Positions 33,406 through 38,717 of a stretch of 38,717 bases of DNA are shown piece by piece. The notes under the pieces are model-generated. The model saw nothing but the letters and a program-made list of their open reading frames with translations, had not been told where the DNA came from and did not search any database. The stretch lies in the IMG/VR virus record IMGVR_UViG_3300030098_001785, positions 1 through 38,717 of that record, one strand, 5' to 3'. This DNA is from a virus. The translations under genes were made by a program, and so were the position numbers. Within the stretch, counting starts at the first letter, position 1. Each line of letters starts with the position of its first letter.

Positions 33406-34194
33406 ATGGCTACCAAGAAACGCACCAAGTCACACAAGGATGCCGCCGACATCGCGGCCAAGGCCGAGCAGGTCCGGATCGAGATGGAGCACGACGCCCA
33501 CAACGCGTATCAGACGCTTCAGACCGATGCGGTCTCGTTCCTGAACGCCGACACCGTCGCCCAGCAGGAGGGAGTTGCGTTCGGATTCAACCTGAACGTC
33601 TTCATGGCCGACCACGCCGACGTCCTCGGCTTGACCCTCGAAGACATCGCGGCCACCCTCGGGACGTCTGCCGACCGGCTCCGATCCTGTCGTCTGGCTG
33701 CCGGCCTCCGGCCGTTCCTCGGGCGTCTCGATCTTGACGACGTCGACTCGTACTCTTGGGCCCGGATCATCGTGTCGGGCTTGAAGGAGCAGAATGAGAA
33801 GGGGGACAGCCGGAACGTCACCCCGGACATGTTCCACGCGGCCGATCTGGAGCACATCGAACGGGATTTCCCGAACACGTGCCGCCGGCTGGGCTTGTTC
33901 GGCGAGGCCATGACTCGCGGCCATCTGCCGGTCAAGGCTGCGAGGATCGCGAGGGACGCCGATCGGGCGGACTTCGACACCGTCGCCGACATGGTGGAGG
34001 CCAAGGCTGAGGCCAGGGCTGACGCCGCGGAAGCCAGCACAGCGAAGACCGACTTCGACCGGGCCTTGGAGGCCATCGCGAAGGCGTCGAAGATCATCGC
34101 TGGTCTGGAGGGCGAGGAGCGCGACGCCGCGATCAAGGCGGCCAAGGCGGCGTTCACTGTGAAGGCGATCAAGGCTGCGGCCGAGTCCGCCTGA
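33406..34194 (+). CDS. GC-rich early protein with HTH-like segment, 262 aa
   Basis: The family is not recognised. The mostly helical, alanine-rich protein has a segment at about 77-100 (LTLEDIAATLGTSADRLRSC) with the spacing of a helix-turn-helix. A long charged helical region follows (about 190-240; EAKAEARADAAEASTAKT). The leader has TCTAGGAGACTCAACAATG, the early box. It is the first gene after the early promoter, so a host-takeover or regulatory role is plausible. GC is clearly higher than elsewhere (about 67% in a counted 60-base line at 33601), suggesting recent acquisition. Confidence 0.8.
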   Translation: MATKKRTKSHKDAADIAAKAEQVRIEMEHDAHNAYQTLQTDAVSFLNADTVAQQEGVAFGFNLNVFMADHADVLGLTLEDIAATLGTSADRLRSCRLAAGLRPFLGRLDLDDVDSYSWARIIVSGLKEQNEKGDSRNVTPDMFHAADLEHIERDFPNTCRRLGLFGEAMTRGHLPVKAARIARDADRADFDTVADMVEAKAEARADAAEASTAKTDFDRALEAIAKASKIIAGLEGEERDAAIKAAKAAFTVKAIKAAAESA

Positions 34195-34214
34195 TTCGTT
34201 CACACTGTCCACGG

Positions 34215-34240
34215 GGGGGCCGGCCTACGGGTCGGTCCCC
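34215..34240 (+). terminator. Hairpin terminator-like structure after the GC-rich gene
   Basis: GGGGGCCGGCC (34215-34225) pairs with GGTCGGTCCCC (34230-34240) over 11 bp around TACG, followed by TCTTCCC rather than a clean T-run. It is likely a partial terminator. Confidence 0.6.
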
Positions 34241-34261
34241 TCTTCCCATGGAGGTACTACC

Positions 34262-34369
34262 ATGATCCGCTTCATCATCGATCTGATCCGCACACTGGCC
34301 GAGGGGCTCACGCAGTCCGGCTACCTTCCCTCCCCGGTTGACCGCGACGACGATACCGCGGTTGAATGA
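34262..34369 (+). CDS. Micro-ORF, 35 aa, amphipathic
   Basis: MIRFIIDLIRTLAEGLTQSG is followed by an acidic tail (DRDDDTAVE). GGAGGT lies 6 nt before the ATG, which is the main support. The N-terminal helix is hydrophobic. The function is unknown. Confidence 0.5.
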   Translation: MIRFIIDLIRTLAEGLTQSGYLPSPVDRDDDTAVE

Positions 34370-34412
34370 ATGACTGCTCCCGGTCTCGCCTTAGGGCGGG
34401 CCGGGGGCGGCC

Positions 34413-34546
34413 GTGATAGCGAGGCGTAGCCGAGCGTCGTGATAGCGGTGGGTCGATCGCCATGGCGGTGGACCGTGATAGCGGGCATCCGTCGATTCAG
34501 TGCGGGGACGTATTCGGGGATTCCCCGATTGATGAACCTGATAGCG
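34413..34546 (+). repeat. Direct repeats GTGATAGCG (x3) and TGATAGCG (x1) in early intergenic region
   Basis: GTGATAGCG occurs at 34413, 34439 and 34475, and TGATAGCG at 34539. A second repeat, TTCAGTGCGGGG, occurs at 34496 and 34554. The 333-nt gap 34370-34702 holds no convincing gene. It also carries a GC-rich hairpin (about 34379-34406), two palindromes and a strong promoter, so it looks like a control region. Confidence 0.75.
34512..34530 (+). repeat. Dispersed palindrome copy 6 (early control region)
   Basis: ATTCGGGGATTCCCCGATT lies between the GTGATAGCG repeats and the sigma70 promoter at 34593. Confidence 0.92.
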
Positions 34547-34592
34547 AAGTCAGTTCAGTGCGGGGTGGTTCAAAGAAAGTTCCCAGACCCCC

Positions 34593-34621
34593 TTGACAAA
34601 CGATTCATATTCGGATACAAT
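34593..34621 (+). promoter_or_regulatory. Strong sigma70 promoter
   Basis: TTGACA (34593-34598), an exact 17-bp spacer and TACAAT (34616-34621) form a near-consensus promoter. It should drive the early operon from 34703 onward. Confidence 0.85.
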
Positions 34622-34666
34622 ACGTACGTCACATGGAGGTAGGCGTCAGCCCTACCAGTCACATCC

Positions 34667-34685
34667 ATTCGGGGATTCCCCGATT
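34667..34685 (+). repeat. Dispersed palindrome copy 7 (leader of ORF 34703)
   Basis: ATTCGGGGATTCCCCGATT lies downstream of the strong promoter, so it would be in the transcript leader. Its core ends 19 nt before the ATG at 34703. A second GATTC follows. Confidence 0.92.
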
Positions 34686-34702
34686 CATCTTAGGAGAATC
34701 AA

Positions 34703-35029
34703 ATGAGCAGCAGATTGCCATCAATCGCTCACTCCACTATTCAGACGGTCAGTGACGCTGTAGCGTATATGACTCTGATGTTTCAGGAGTACGGCGAGGA
34801 CGTCTTTGACGCGACGTGTCCACGAGCGTATGACAACCGAGATACGACCGATATGTACAACTCTGACGGATCGGTGGCTATTGACTACTGGTTCCTGCCG
34901 TCAATCTTCAGCCCCAGCGAGTGTACGGTCGTCGATCAGCGTCTCCATGAGATGTACGCCCTTGAGGATTCTGAGGGCTGGTCGCTGGAGGATGCGTGGA
35001 TGTCGGTCATCGGTGATACACCATTTTGA
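34703..35029 (+). CDS. Hypothetical acidic early protein, 108 aa
   Basis: Not recognised. It is acidic and aromatic-rich, with TLMFQEYGEDVFDATC and a C-terminal MYALEDSEGWSLEDAWMSV. The leader TTAGGAGAATCAAATG matches the early box, and it is the first ORF after the strong promoter. It probably acts early on a host target, by position only. Confidence 0.75.
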   Translation: MSSRLPSIAHSTIQTVSDAVAYMTLMFQEYGEDVFDATCPRAYDNRDTTDMYNSDGSVAIDYWFLPSIFSPSECTVVDQRLHEMYALEDSEGWSLEDAWMSVIGDTPF

Positions 35030-35047
35030 TTCGGGGATTCCCCGATT
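35029..35047 (+). repeat. Dispersed palindrome copy 8 (leader of ORF 35070)
   Basis: ATTCGGGGATTCCCCGATT begins right at the stop of the preceding gene. Its core ends 24 nt before the next ATG. Three GATTC sites lie within 21 bases. Confidence 0.93.
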
Positions 35048-35069
35048 CATTCTTTCTAGGAGACCCAAC

Positions 35070-35282
35070 ATGACTTGGGCAGAGTTTCGCAAACTTGTTG
35101 ATCGCCACGTCAAGAAGATGACTGGCGGCCTTGGCCTTCACGATCTCGCAGACGTCCTCATCGACGACTTCTATCCGGGGCAGGATGGCGAGGACTACCA
35201 CTGGGACGCACTGGCTTCCGATGCCGCGTACTACGTCCTTGAGGAGAACGGCTTCCCGATGGACGAGGAGGTGTCCGCATGA
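35070..35282 (+). CDS. Hypothetical early protein, 70 aa
   Basis: Not recognised. MTWAEFRKLVDRHVKKMTGG is followed by an acidic region (ADVLIDDFYPGQDGEDYHWD) and YYVLEENGFPMDEE. The leader is TCTAGGAGACCCAACATG. Its end overlaps the next ORF by ATGA. Confidence 0.75.
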   Translation: MTWAEFRKLVDRHVKKMTGGLGLHDLADVLIDDFYPGQDGEDYHWDALASDAAYYVLEENGFPMDEEVSA

Positions 35283-35452
35283 TTCACGAGATCTTCCAGC
35301 GTATCTTCTCGGCGGTTGAGGTCGGGGCCGTCAACGTGGACTCCGATCGTGAACTGGAGACGTACATCAAGGGCGTCTTCAATCTGGACGACGTGAACGC
35401 TACCATGTACGTTGAGGCGTGGCGGCTGTATGACGAGGAGCACGCAGCATGA
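35279..35452 (+). CDS. Hypothetical early protein, 57 aa
   Basis: A short acidic helical protein (MIHEIFQRIFSAVEVGAVNV, later YVEAWRLYDEEHAA). It is linked to both neighbours by ATGA overlaps, which is the main evidence for a real, translationally coupled gene. The family is unknown. Confidence 0.65.
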   Translation: MIHEIFQRIFSAVEVGAVNVDSDRELETYIKGVFNLDDVNATMYVEAWRLYDEEHAA

Positions 35453-35676
35453 GTGGTCCCATCGCTATTATCGTCCTCGACGACGGGGAGACTTGGGGAG
35501 GCGTCGATGGTGCATCCATCTGCTTTCTCAGTAAGGAGCAGCACGAGTCCCTCTGTTCTGGGGAAGTCAGCATCGCTCATGTGGAGCCTTTCTACGAGTT
35601 GGGCTTGACGGACATTACCCCTACTCCAATCGAGACCATCTACCGGGTGACTGACGAGGAGGAGTCCAGCAGTTGA
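35449..35676 (+). CDS. Hypothetical early protein, 75 aa
   Basis: Not recognised. It begins MSGPIAIIVLDDGETWGGVD, has alternating strand-like segments and an acidic end. It starts by ATGA overlap with the upstream ORF. Similar phage proteins with an I-x-V-L-D-D-G-E-T-W start exist in my recollection but have no known role. Confidence 0.7.
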   Translation: MSGPIAIIVLDDGETWGGVDGASICFLSKEQHESLCSGEVSIAHVEPFYELGLTDITPTPIETIYRVTDEEESSS

Positions 35677-35682
35677 TCCATT

Positions 35683-35743
35683 AGCAGGGCCGGGTGCTGC
35701 CCACGGTCACGCCTACTGTGGGGACTCCACGCCCGGTCCTGCT
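35683..35743 (+). other. Long stem-loop RNA structure between early genes
   Basis: AGCAGGGCCGGG (35683-35694) pairs with CCCGGTCCTGCT (35732-35743) over 12 bp with one G-U pair. The 37-nt interior can form a second stem (CCCAC with GTGGG). It lies just before a palindrome copy. It could be a terminator (weak ATTTCC tail), a processing site or a small structured RNA. Confidence 0.55.
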
Positions 35744-35749
35744 ATTTCC

Positions 35750-35768
35750 GTTCGGGGATTCCCCGATT
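35750..35768 (+). repeat. Dispersed palindrome copy 9 (leader of ORF 35793)
   Basis: GTTCGGGGATTCCCCGATT has its core ending 26 nt before the ATG at 35793. A GATTC follows. Confidence 0.92.
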
Positions 35769-35792
35769 CATTCTCTTTCTAGGAGACTCACA

Positions 35793-36116
35793 ATGAAACT
35801 CAGTGAATACAGGAAGATGATCGAGAACAGCGAGGCCCCCCTCCGTCGTCACATCGACAGCATGGATAACAGGCTTCGCAAGGCGGCGGCCCGCAGGGAT
35901 CGCCAGTGTTCGAGGAAGCGGGAGATCACCCGCGCCTTCGCGTACGCCATTCGCGACATGCTCTCGGAGATCTTTGGGTATCAGCCTACCCGTTTCACGT
36001 ACCGCCTCGGCCGTAGGGTCCATCGTTACGGTGCGTGGGAGGTGGACGGGGATTTCTTCCCCATCAACTACGAGACCTACACGTGGTGCAAGCGTGAACT
36101 GGGAGGTGGAGCGTGA
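35793..36116 (+). CDS. Hypothetical basic early protein, 107 aa
   Basis: Not recognised. The N-terminal half is a strongly basic, probably coiled helix (MDNRLRKAAARRDRQCSRKR). The C-terminal half is aromatic-rich (FTYRLGRRVHRYGAWEVDGD). Its leader TCTAGGAGACTCACAATG is the type example of the early box. Nucleic-acid binding is possible. It overlaps the next ORF by GTGA. Confidence 0.75.
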   Translation: MKLSEYRKMIENSEAPLRRHIDSMDNRLRKAAARRDRQCSRKREITRAFAYAIRDMLSEIFGYQPTRFTYRLGRRVHRYGAWEVDGDFFPINYETYTWCKRELGGGA

Positions 36117-36328
36117 ATAAGTACGACCCCGGCATCAACATGCAGGCTGTCATCCAATACGTCGACGACTGCATGAACCGCCCCAAGTTCGGTCTTCCAG
36201 TTTCCAGTGGGCACGTCTACGCGCACCTGTTGGAGACCATCGAGCGTGCTGCGGTTCACTTCGGCGTGTCGAAGGCTACCATCGGCCCCGCCATCTTCCG
36301 GTGGTTCAACGGAGGAGATTCACAATGA
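36113..36328 (+). CDS. Hypothetical early protein, 71 aa
   Basis: Not recognised. It is read from GTG 36113, coupled by GTGA to the previous stop, with GGAGGTGGA upstream. Segments are MQAVIQYVDDCMNRPKFGLP and HFGVSKATIGPAIFRW. The latter could be a short helix-turn-helix. Confidence 0.68.
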   Translation: MNKYDPGINMQAVIQYVDDCMNRPKFGLPVSSGHVYAHLLETIERAAVHFGVSKATIGPAIFRWFNGGDSQ

Positions 36329-36594
36329 GAAACTACAGAGCAATCCTTGAGTTGCTAATCCTCAAAATCGGGGGTCGGTACTCGTACACGGTGTTCACTC
36401 ATGGGGACTCCCCAGTCGAGCGATTTGAGTTCACGCTGCCCTTCAATGACCGTGAGTATTTCGCTCACACGGCGGAGCAGGCGTTGGACATACTGATCGA
36501 TGCTTTGTTGATGCATGATTTCGACTACGGGAGACTCCTCTGGGATCTCTTCCGGCCAATCGGGGATTCCCCGAATGAGGGAGGTGACGCATGA
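36325..36594 (+). CDS. Hypothetical early protein carrying two palindrome-encoded motifs, 89 aa
   Basis: Not recognised. ATG 36325 follows GGAGGAGATTCACA, a variant of the early box. The protein contains HGDSPV from a degenerate palindrome (36402-36414) and IGDSPN near its end from an exact copy (36558-36576), in the same frame. The middle is acidic and helical (AHTAEQALDILIDALLMHDF). It overlaps the next ORF by ATGA. Confidence 0.72.
   Translation: MRNYRAILELLILKIGGRYSYTVFTHGDSPVERFEFTLPFNDREYFAHTAEQALDILIDALLMHDFDYGRLLWDLFRPIGDSPNEGGDA
36402..36414 (+). repeat. Degenerate palindrome copy 10 (variant)
   Basis: TGGGGACTCCCCA keeps the GGGGA/TCCCC arms but has a changed centre and outer bases. 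It codes G-D-S-P in the same frame as the exact copies. Confidence 0.55.
36558..36576 (+). repeat. Dispersed palindrome copy 11 (end of ORF 36325)
   Basis: AATCGGGGATTCCCCGAAT is coding (I-G-D-S-P-N), and its core ends 16 nt before the ATG of the membrane microprotein. Confidence 0.92.
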
Positions 36595-36683
36595 ACATCC
36601 CCGGCCTTATCTTCACTGTCGTCGGCATCATCGTACTGATCATCTTCTACAAGTGGGCCGACAAGCGGCTGGGGGGTGAGTGA
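36591..36683 (+). CDS. Single-pass membrane microprotein, 30 aa
   Basis: One hydrophobic segment (LIFTVVGIIVLIIFY, about 6-20) is followed by a short basic cytoplasmic-type tail (KWADKRLGGE). It is coupled to both neighbours (ATGA upstream, TGATG downstream) and has GGGAGGTGACGC before the ATG. It might act on the host membrane early in infection. Too short for family assignment. Confidence 0.65.
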   Translation: MNIPGLIFTVVGIIVLIIFYKWADKRLGGE

Positions 36684-36865
36684 TGACTGAGCCACCCCAA
36701 GAGTCCGTCTTCGAGTTTCTCGACGCCCTCTATAATCAGGGCTGGGACATGCACAATGCTGGCCCCTGTCTGGAGATCAGGTTTGGTGTCGGCAGATACG
36801 AGGCCAACCGTATGTTGATGTCGTATTTCAATCACTGTGAAATCAATCAGGAGGTATCGGAATGA
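36683..36865 (+). CDS. Hypothetical early protein, 60 aa
   Basis: Not recognised. It is acidic, with VFEFLDALYNQGWDMHN and FGVGRYEANRMLMSYF. The ATG overlaps the previous TGA and is preceded by a GGGGGG/GGTGAG stretch; the end overlaps the next gene by ATGA. Confidence 0.68.
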   Translation: MTEPPQESVFEFLDALYNQGWDMHNAGPCLEIRFGVGRYEANRMLMSYFNHCEINQEVSE

Positions 36866-37140
36866 AGATTTACATTTGGCAGCACAGTTGGTCCGGGGAT
36901 CCCCTCGACGGTACTCCCGTGTATGAGTGGTCTTCGAACAAGGATGACATTCCGTATGTCCACGCTGGTGATATTGAGTTGAGGCCTACCGAGACCCAAA
37001 TCGATTCCGTCGTGTTCGTTCAGGAGCATATCGTTTGGGATATTCACAAGTCTACGTATGACAACTTCCAGACCAACACCGAAGTCGCTCTCGCCGTCAC
37101 TGATTACGCTCGGGCACATGGCTTCTACAAGTACGGCTAA
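36862..37140 (+). CDS. Hypothetical early protein, 92 aa
   Basis: Not recognised. It begins MKIYIWQHSWSGDPLDGTPV and ends YARAHGFYKYG; it is acidic, aromatic-rich and looks like a small beta-rich fold. It has AGGAGG upstream. A palindrome copy starts exactly at its stop codon. Confidence 0.7.
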   Translation: MKIYIWQHSWSGDPLDGTPVYEWSSNKDDIPYVHAGDIELRPTETQIDSVVFVQEHIVWDIHKSTYDNFQTNTEVALAVTDYARAHGFYKYG

Positions 37141-37157
37141 TCGGGGATTCCCCGAAT
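37139..37157 (+). repeat. Dispersed palindrome copy 12 (leader of GP88-like gene)
   Basis: AATCGGGGATTCCCCGAAT overlaps the TAA of the preceding gene. Its core ends 20 nt before the ATG at 37176, with GAATC and the box TCTAGGAGAGTCACC between. Confidence 0.93.
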
Positions 37158-37175
37158 CAATCTAGGAGAGTCACC

Positions 37176-37910
37176 ATGAAACTACTAGGAACGAATAACA
37201 AACTAGACAAACAGTCCTCCCGAGGAGAGCCGTTCGTTCTCCGGGGTTTGTCCCTCGCTCCTGCTGATCTCAGTGGGTATGAGACGTGTCCGATGCGTAC
37301 TCCTGACTGCACGAAGGCGTGCATCGGGGTCAAGTCAGGGCACAACCGATTCAACCCTGCGAAGGAGGCGAAGATCAGGAAGACGAAGTTGTTCTTCGAG
37401 GACAACGAGACGTTTATGACTCAGTTATTCCGTGAGATCAACAACCTGCGGAAGTACTGTGATCGTCTCGGCAAGAGTCCTGTGGTCCGCCTCAACACGT
37501 ACTCGGATATCGTCTGGGAGAAGAAGCACCCTGAGATCTTCCGTGAGTTCTCTGATGTGCAGTTCTACGACTACACGAAGATCCACCAGAGGTGGGATCT
37601 ACCGGACAACTACCACCTGACTCTCTCGTACACTGGGTACAACTGGGAGCAGTGCGAGTCGTGGCTGACTACTCACCGCAATGTCGCAGTCGTATTCAAG
37701 GACTGCTGGGACAACCCCCTGCCCGACACGTGGCGTGGCTTCACTGTCGTGGATGCCGATAAGGACGACTGTCGGTGGCTGGAGGCTCCCGGTACAATCT
37801 CTGGGCTTCGCACGAAGGGGTCCGTCAAACACGCTGGGCCTTTCTTCGCGGACGCCACAGAACTCACCATTGGTAGACGCAAGATCGTCACGGAGGAGGT
37901 ATGCGTATAA
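37176..37910 (+). CDS. GP88-like phage protein with Cys cluster, 244 aa
   Basis: The N-terminal part has GLSLAPADLSGYETCP followed by PDCTKACIGVKSGHN, then a helical segment with AKIRKTKLFFEDNETF. This Cys-Pro...Cys...Cys layout followed by A-x-x-R-K-T-x-x-F resembles the GP88 family of phage proteins of unknown function. The middle (RLNTYSDIVWEK, YDYTKIHQRW) could be a barrel-like core. A metal or iron-sulphur site is possible but unproven. The leader TCTAGGAGAGTCACCATG and a palindrome precede it. It overlaps the next ORF by 10 nt. Confidence 0.7.
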   Translation: MKLLGTNNKLDKQSSRGEPFVLRGLSLAPADLSGYETCPMRTPDCTKACIGVKSGHNRFNPAKEAKIRKTKLFFEDNETFMTQLFREINNLRKYCDRLGKSPVVRLNTYSDIVWEKKHPEIFREFSDVQFYDYTKIHQRWDLPDNYHLTLSYTGYNWEQCESWLTTHRNVAVVFKDCWDNPLPDTWRGFTVVDADKDDCRWLEAPGTISGLRTKGSVKHAGPFFADATELTIGRRKIVTEEVCV

Positions 37911-38092
37911 AGTGGAGCAACAGAGTTCGTATTGTTGAGAGTTTCCTGAAGACGGGCCGACTGAAACCTGCTCAGGACATGGCTCGGGAACTACTCAAAG
38001 AAGATGACAGCAGTGAAATGTTGATGCCTCAGGAGCAGTATTTCCTGAAGGCCGTAATCAAAGCAAAACGATTGGATGATGTAGACATCTGA
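37901..38092 (+). CDS. Hypothetical early protein, 63 aa
   Basis: Not recognised. A basic N-terminus (MRIKWSNRVRIVESFLKTGR) is followed by a helical, acidic end. GGAGG lies 5 nt before the ATG, inside the previous gene. No membrane or Cys features. Confidence 0.68.
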   Translation: MRIKWSNRVRIVESFLKTGRLKPAQDMARELLKEDDSSEMLMPQEQYFLKAVIKAKRLDDVDI

Positions 38093-38114
38093 TCCATTTA
38101 TGGAGACTCACAGA

Positions 38115-38417
38115 ATGGACAACAAGACAAACTACGCAAGCGTCACGAAGGCTGGCCTTCCAGATATCGCGCCCCGTAACCAAGCCAATAACGGGTTCAC
38201 TGAGCGTGGGCAGCAGGCAGCCGCAAACCTTCTGAAGATGGGCCGTGGTCACCACACGATCGGCCGGTTCGAGTACAATAGGAACGCCCAAGGTTCCTTC
38301 AGGCTCGGGGTCCAGAAGGTGGACCTTTACAGGGAACTTACCGTCATCCAGCGTAAGGATGGCAACTTCGTCAATATGTACGTCATGTACAAGGATGATG
38401 TCCTTAGCAGTACCTGA
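38115..38417 (+). CDS. Hypothetical early protein, 100 aa
   Basis: Not recognised. Segments are LPDIAPRNQANNGFTERGQQ and YRELTVIQRKDGNFVNMYVM. The first half is polar and probably flexible, the second beta-rich. The leader TATGGAGACTCACAGAATG fits the early box, supporting ATG 38115 over an in-frame ATG at 38100 that overlaps that box. Confidence 0.72.
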   Translation: MDNKTNYASVTKAGLPDIAPRNQANNGFTERGQQAAANLLKMGRGHHTIGRFEYNRNAQGSFRLGVQKVDLYRELTVIQRKDGNFVNMYVMYKDDVLSST

Positions 38418-38485
38418 CCTCCTAGATGGGGTGGGCTGCGCATACCTCAGTGACTAATAACGCAGGTTTATTTAGGAGATATAAC

Positions 38486-38717
38486 ATGAGCACAGAACTC
38501 ATCGCTCCCACGCCGTACAACCCCAAGGCTTGGGGTGAGCGTGTGGATATCGGAACCATTCGTCGTACCCGTGTCCCTGTAAGAGGCCCGGAGTCGTGGC
38601 GTCCCCTGCCCCATGACACGTTCATCACGATGATCGAGCAGGCGTTCTCTCAGCAAGGCTTTGAGATTTCAGAGCCAGTACATTACAGGGCGAAATCTCG
38701 TGACAATGGGAAGATCA
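38486..38717 (+). CDS. DUF932-type phage protein, N-terminal part (continues at base 1)
   Basis: The start has the leader TTTAGGAGATATAACATG. The open frame reaches the window end and continues in frame at base 1. The N-terminus (YNPKAWGERVDIGTIRRTRV) is followed by WRPLPHDTFITMIEQAFSQQ. Joined length is about 298 aa. The 68-nt gap before it (38418-38485) shows no promoter that I can support. Confidence 0.75.
   Translation, partial: MSTELIAPTPYNPKAWGERVDIGTIRRTRVPVRGPESWRPLPHDTFITMIEQAFSQQGFEISEPVHYRAKSRDNGKI
38639..38717. repeat. Right copy of the terminal overlap of the contig
   Basis: Matches bases 1-79 with one mismatch (38640 A versus base 2 G), changing Gln to Arg in the DUF932 protein. 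Confidence 0.9.

Noticed and set aside
33430-34212. Minus-strand open frame opposite the GC-rich early gene
   Set aside because: High GC leaves long open frames on both strands; only the + frame has a proper leader and promoter.
34439-34642. Possible 67-aa gene in the early control region
   Set aside because: It runs through repeats, a palindrome and a consensus promoter and has no ribosome site.
35715-35731. GTGGGGACTCCAC as another copy of the dispersed palindrome
   Set aside because: It shares only the centre and is explained by the larger stem at 35683-35743.
1-38717. CRISPR arrays or tRNA genes
   Set aside because: No regularly spaced repeats with unique spacers and no cloverleaf-like sequences were seen by eye; a tRNA scan was not possible.

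Overview
The window is an essentially complete genome of a T7-like podovirus (Autographiviridae-type, single-subunit RNA polymerase) that also carries a tyrosine integrase, so it is probably a temperate or formerly temperate relative of T7. Every gene I can support is on the + strand. The first 79 bases repeat at the end (38639-38717) with one mismatch, and one gene (DUF932-type) runs across this junction, so the contig is best read as a circularised assembly of about 38.64 kb. The host is not identifiable from the sequence. Integrase next to RNA polymerase is the layout seen in marine T7-like phages such as P-SSP7 and the pelagiphages. No tRNA, rRNA or CRISPR array was seen.

Layout, in biological order. 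(1) Early module, about 33.3-38.7 kb and continuing to 744: an intrinsic terminator, two sigma70-type promoters and about fifteen small, tightly coupled ORFs of mostly unknown function, including an HTH-like GC-rich gene, a GP88-like gene and a DUF932 gene. (2) Integrase, then T7-type RNA polymerase (834-4350). (3) DNA metabolism (4367-10948): gp2.5-like SSB, RusA-like resolvase, gp4-like primase-helicase, an i-type (destabilase-like) lysozyme whose leader is nested in the helicase gene, family A DNA polymerase, a LAGLIDADG homing endonuclease, a 5'-3' exonuclease and a DUF1599-like protein. (4) Virion assembly (11143-29591): portal, scaffold, a small lysis-like cluster (holin-like protein, overlapping ORF, lipoprotein), major capsid protein followed by a strong terminator (as T-phi follows gene 10 in T7), tail tube A and B, internal virion proteins gp13-gp16, tail fibre and a C1q-like protein. 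(5) XhlA/holin-like protein, small and large terminase (29611-32001), then a spacer with a tandem 11-bp repeat, an HNH-like protein and small basic or Cys-rich proteins.

How it should work: host sigma70 promoters at 33.3 and 34.6 kb start early transcription after a terminator that insulates it from late read-through. Early genes lead into integrase and the phage RNA polymerase, which then transcribes the replication and virion genes.

The most unusual feature is a dispersed 15-bp palindrome, TCGGGGATTCCCCGA. It has eleven exact copies and one variant, seven exact copies lying in 33.2-37.2 kb. Several sit 16-34 nt before start codons, next to a conserved ribosome-binding box (TCTAGGAGACTCA). 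Others lie inside genes, always in the same reading frame. The box also occurs once in reverse orientation beside the capsid terminator. Together these look like a phage-wide regulatory or RNA-processing system comparable to the start-associated sequences of cluster K mycobacteriophages.
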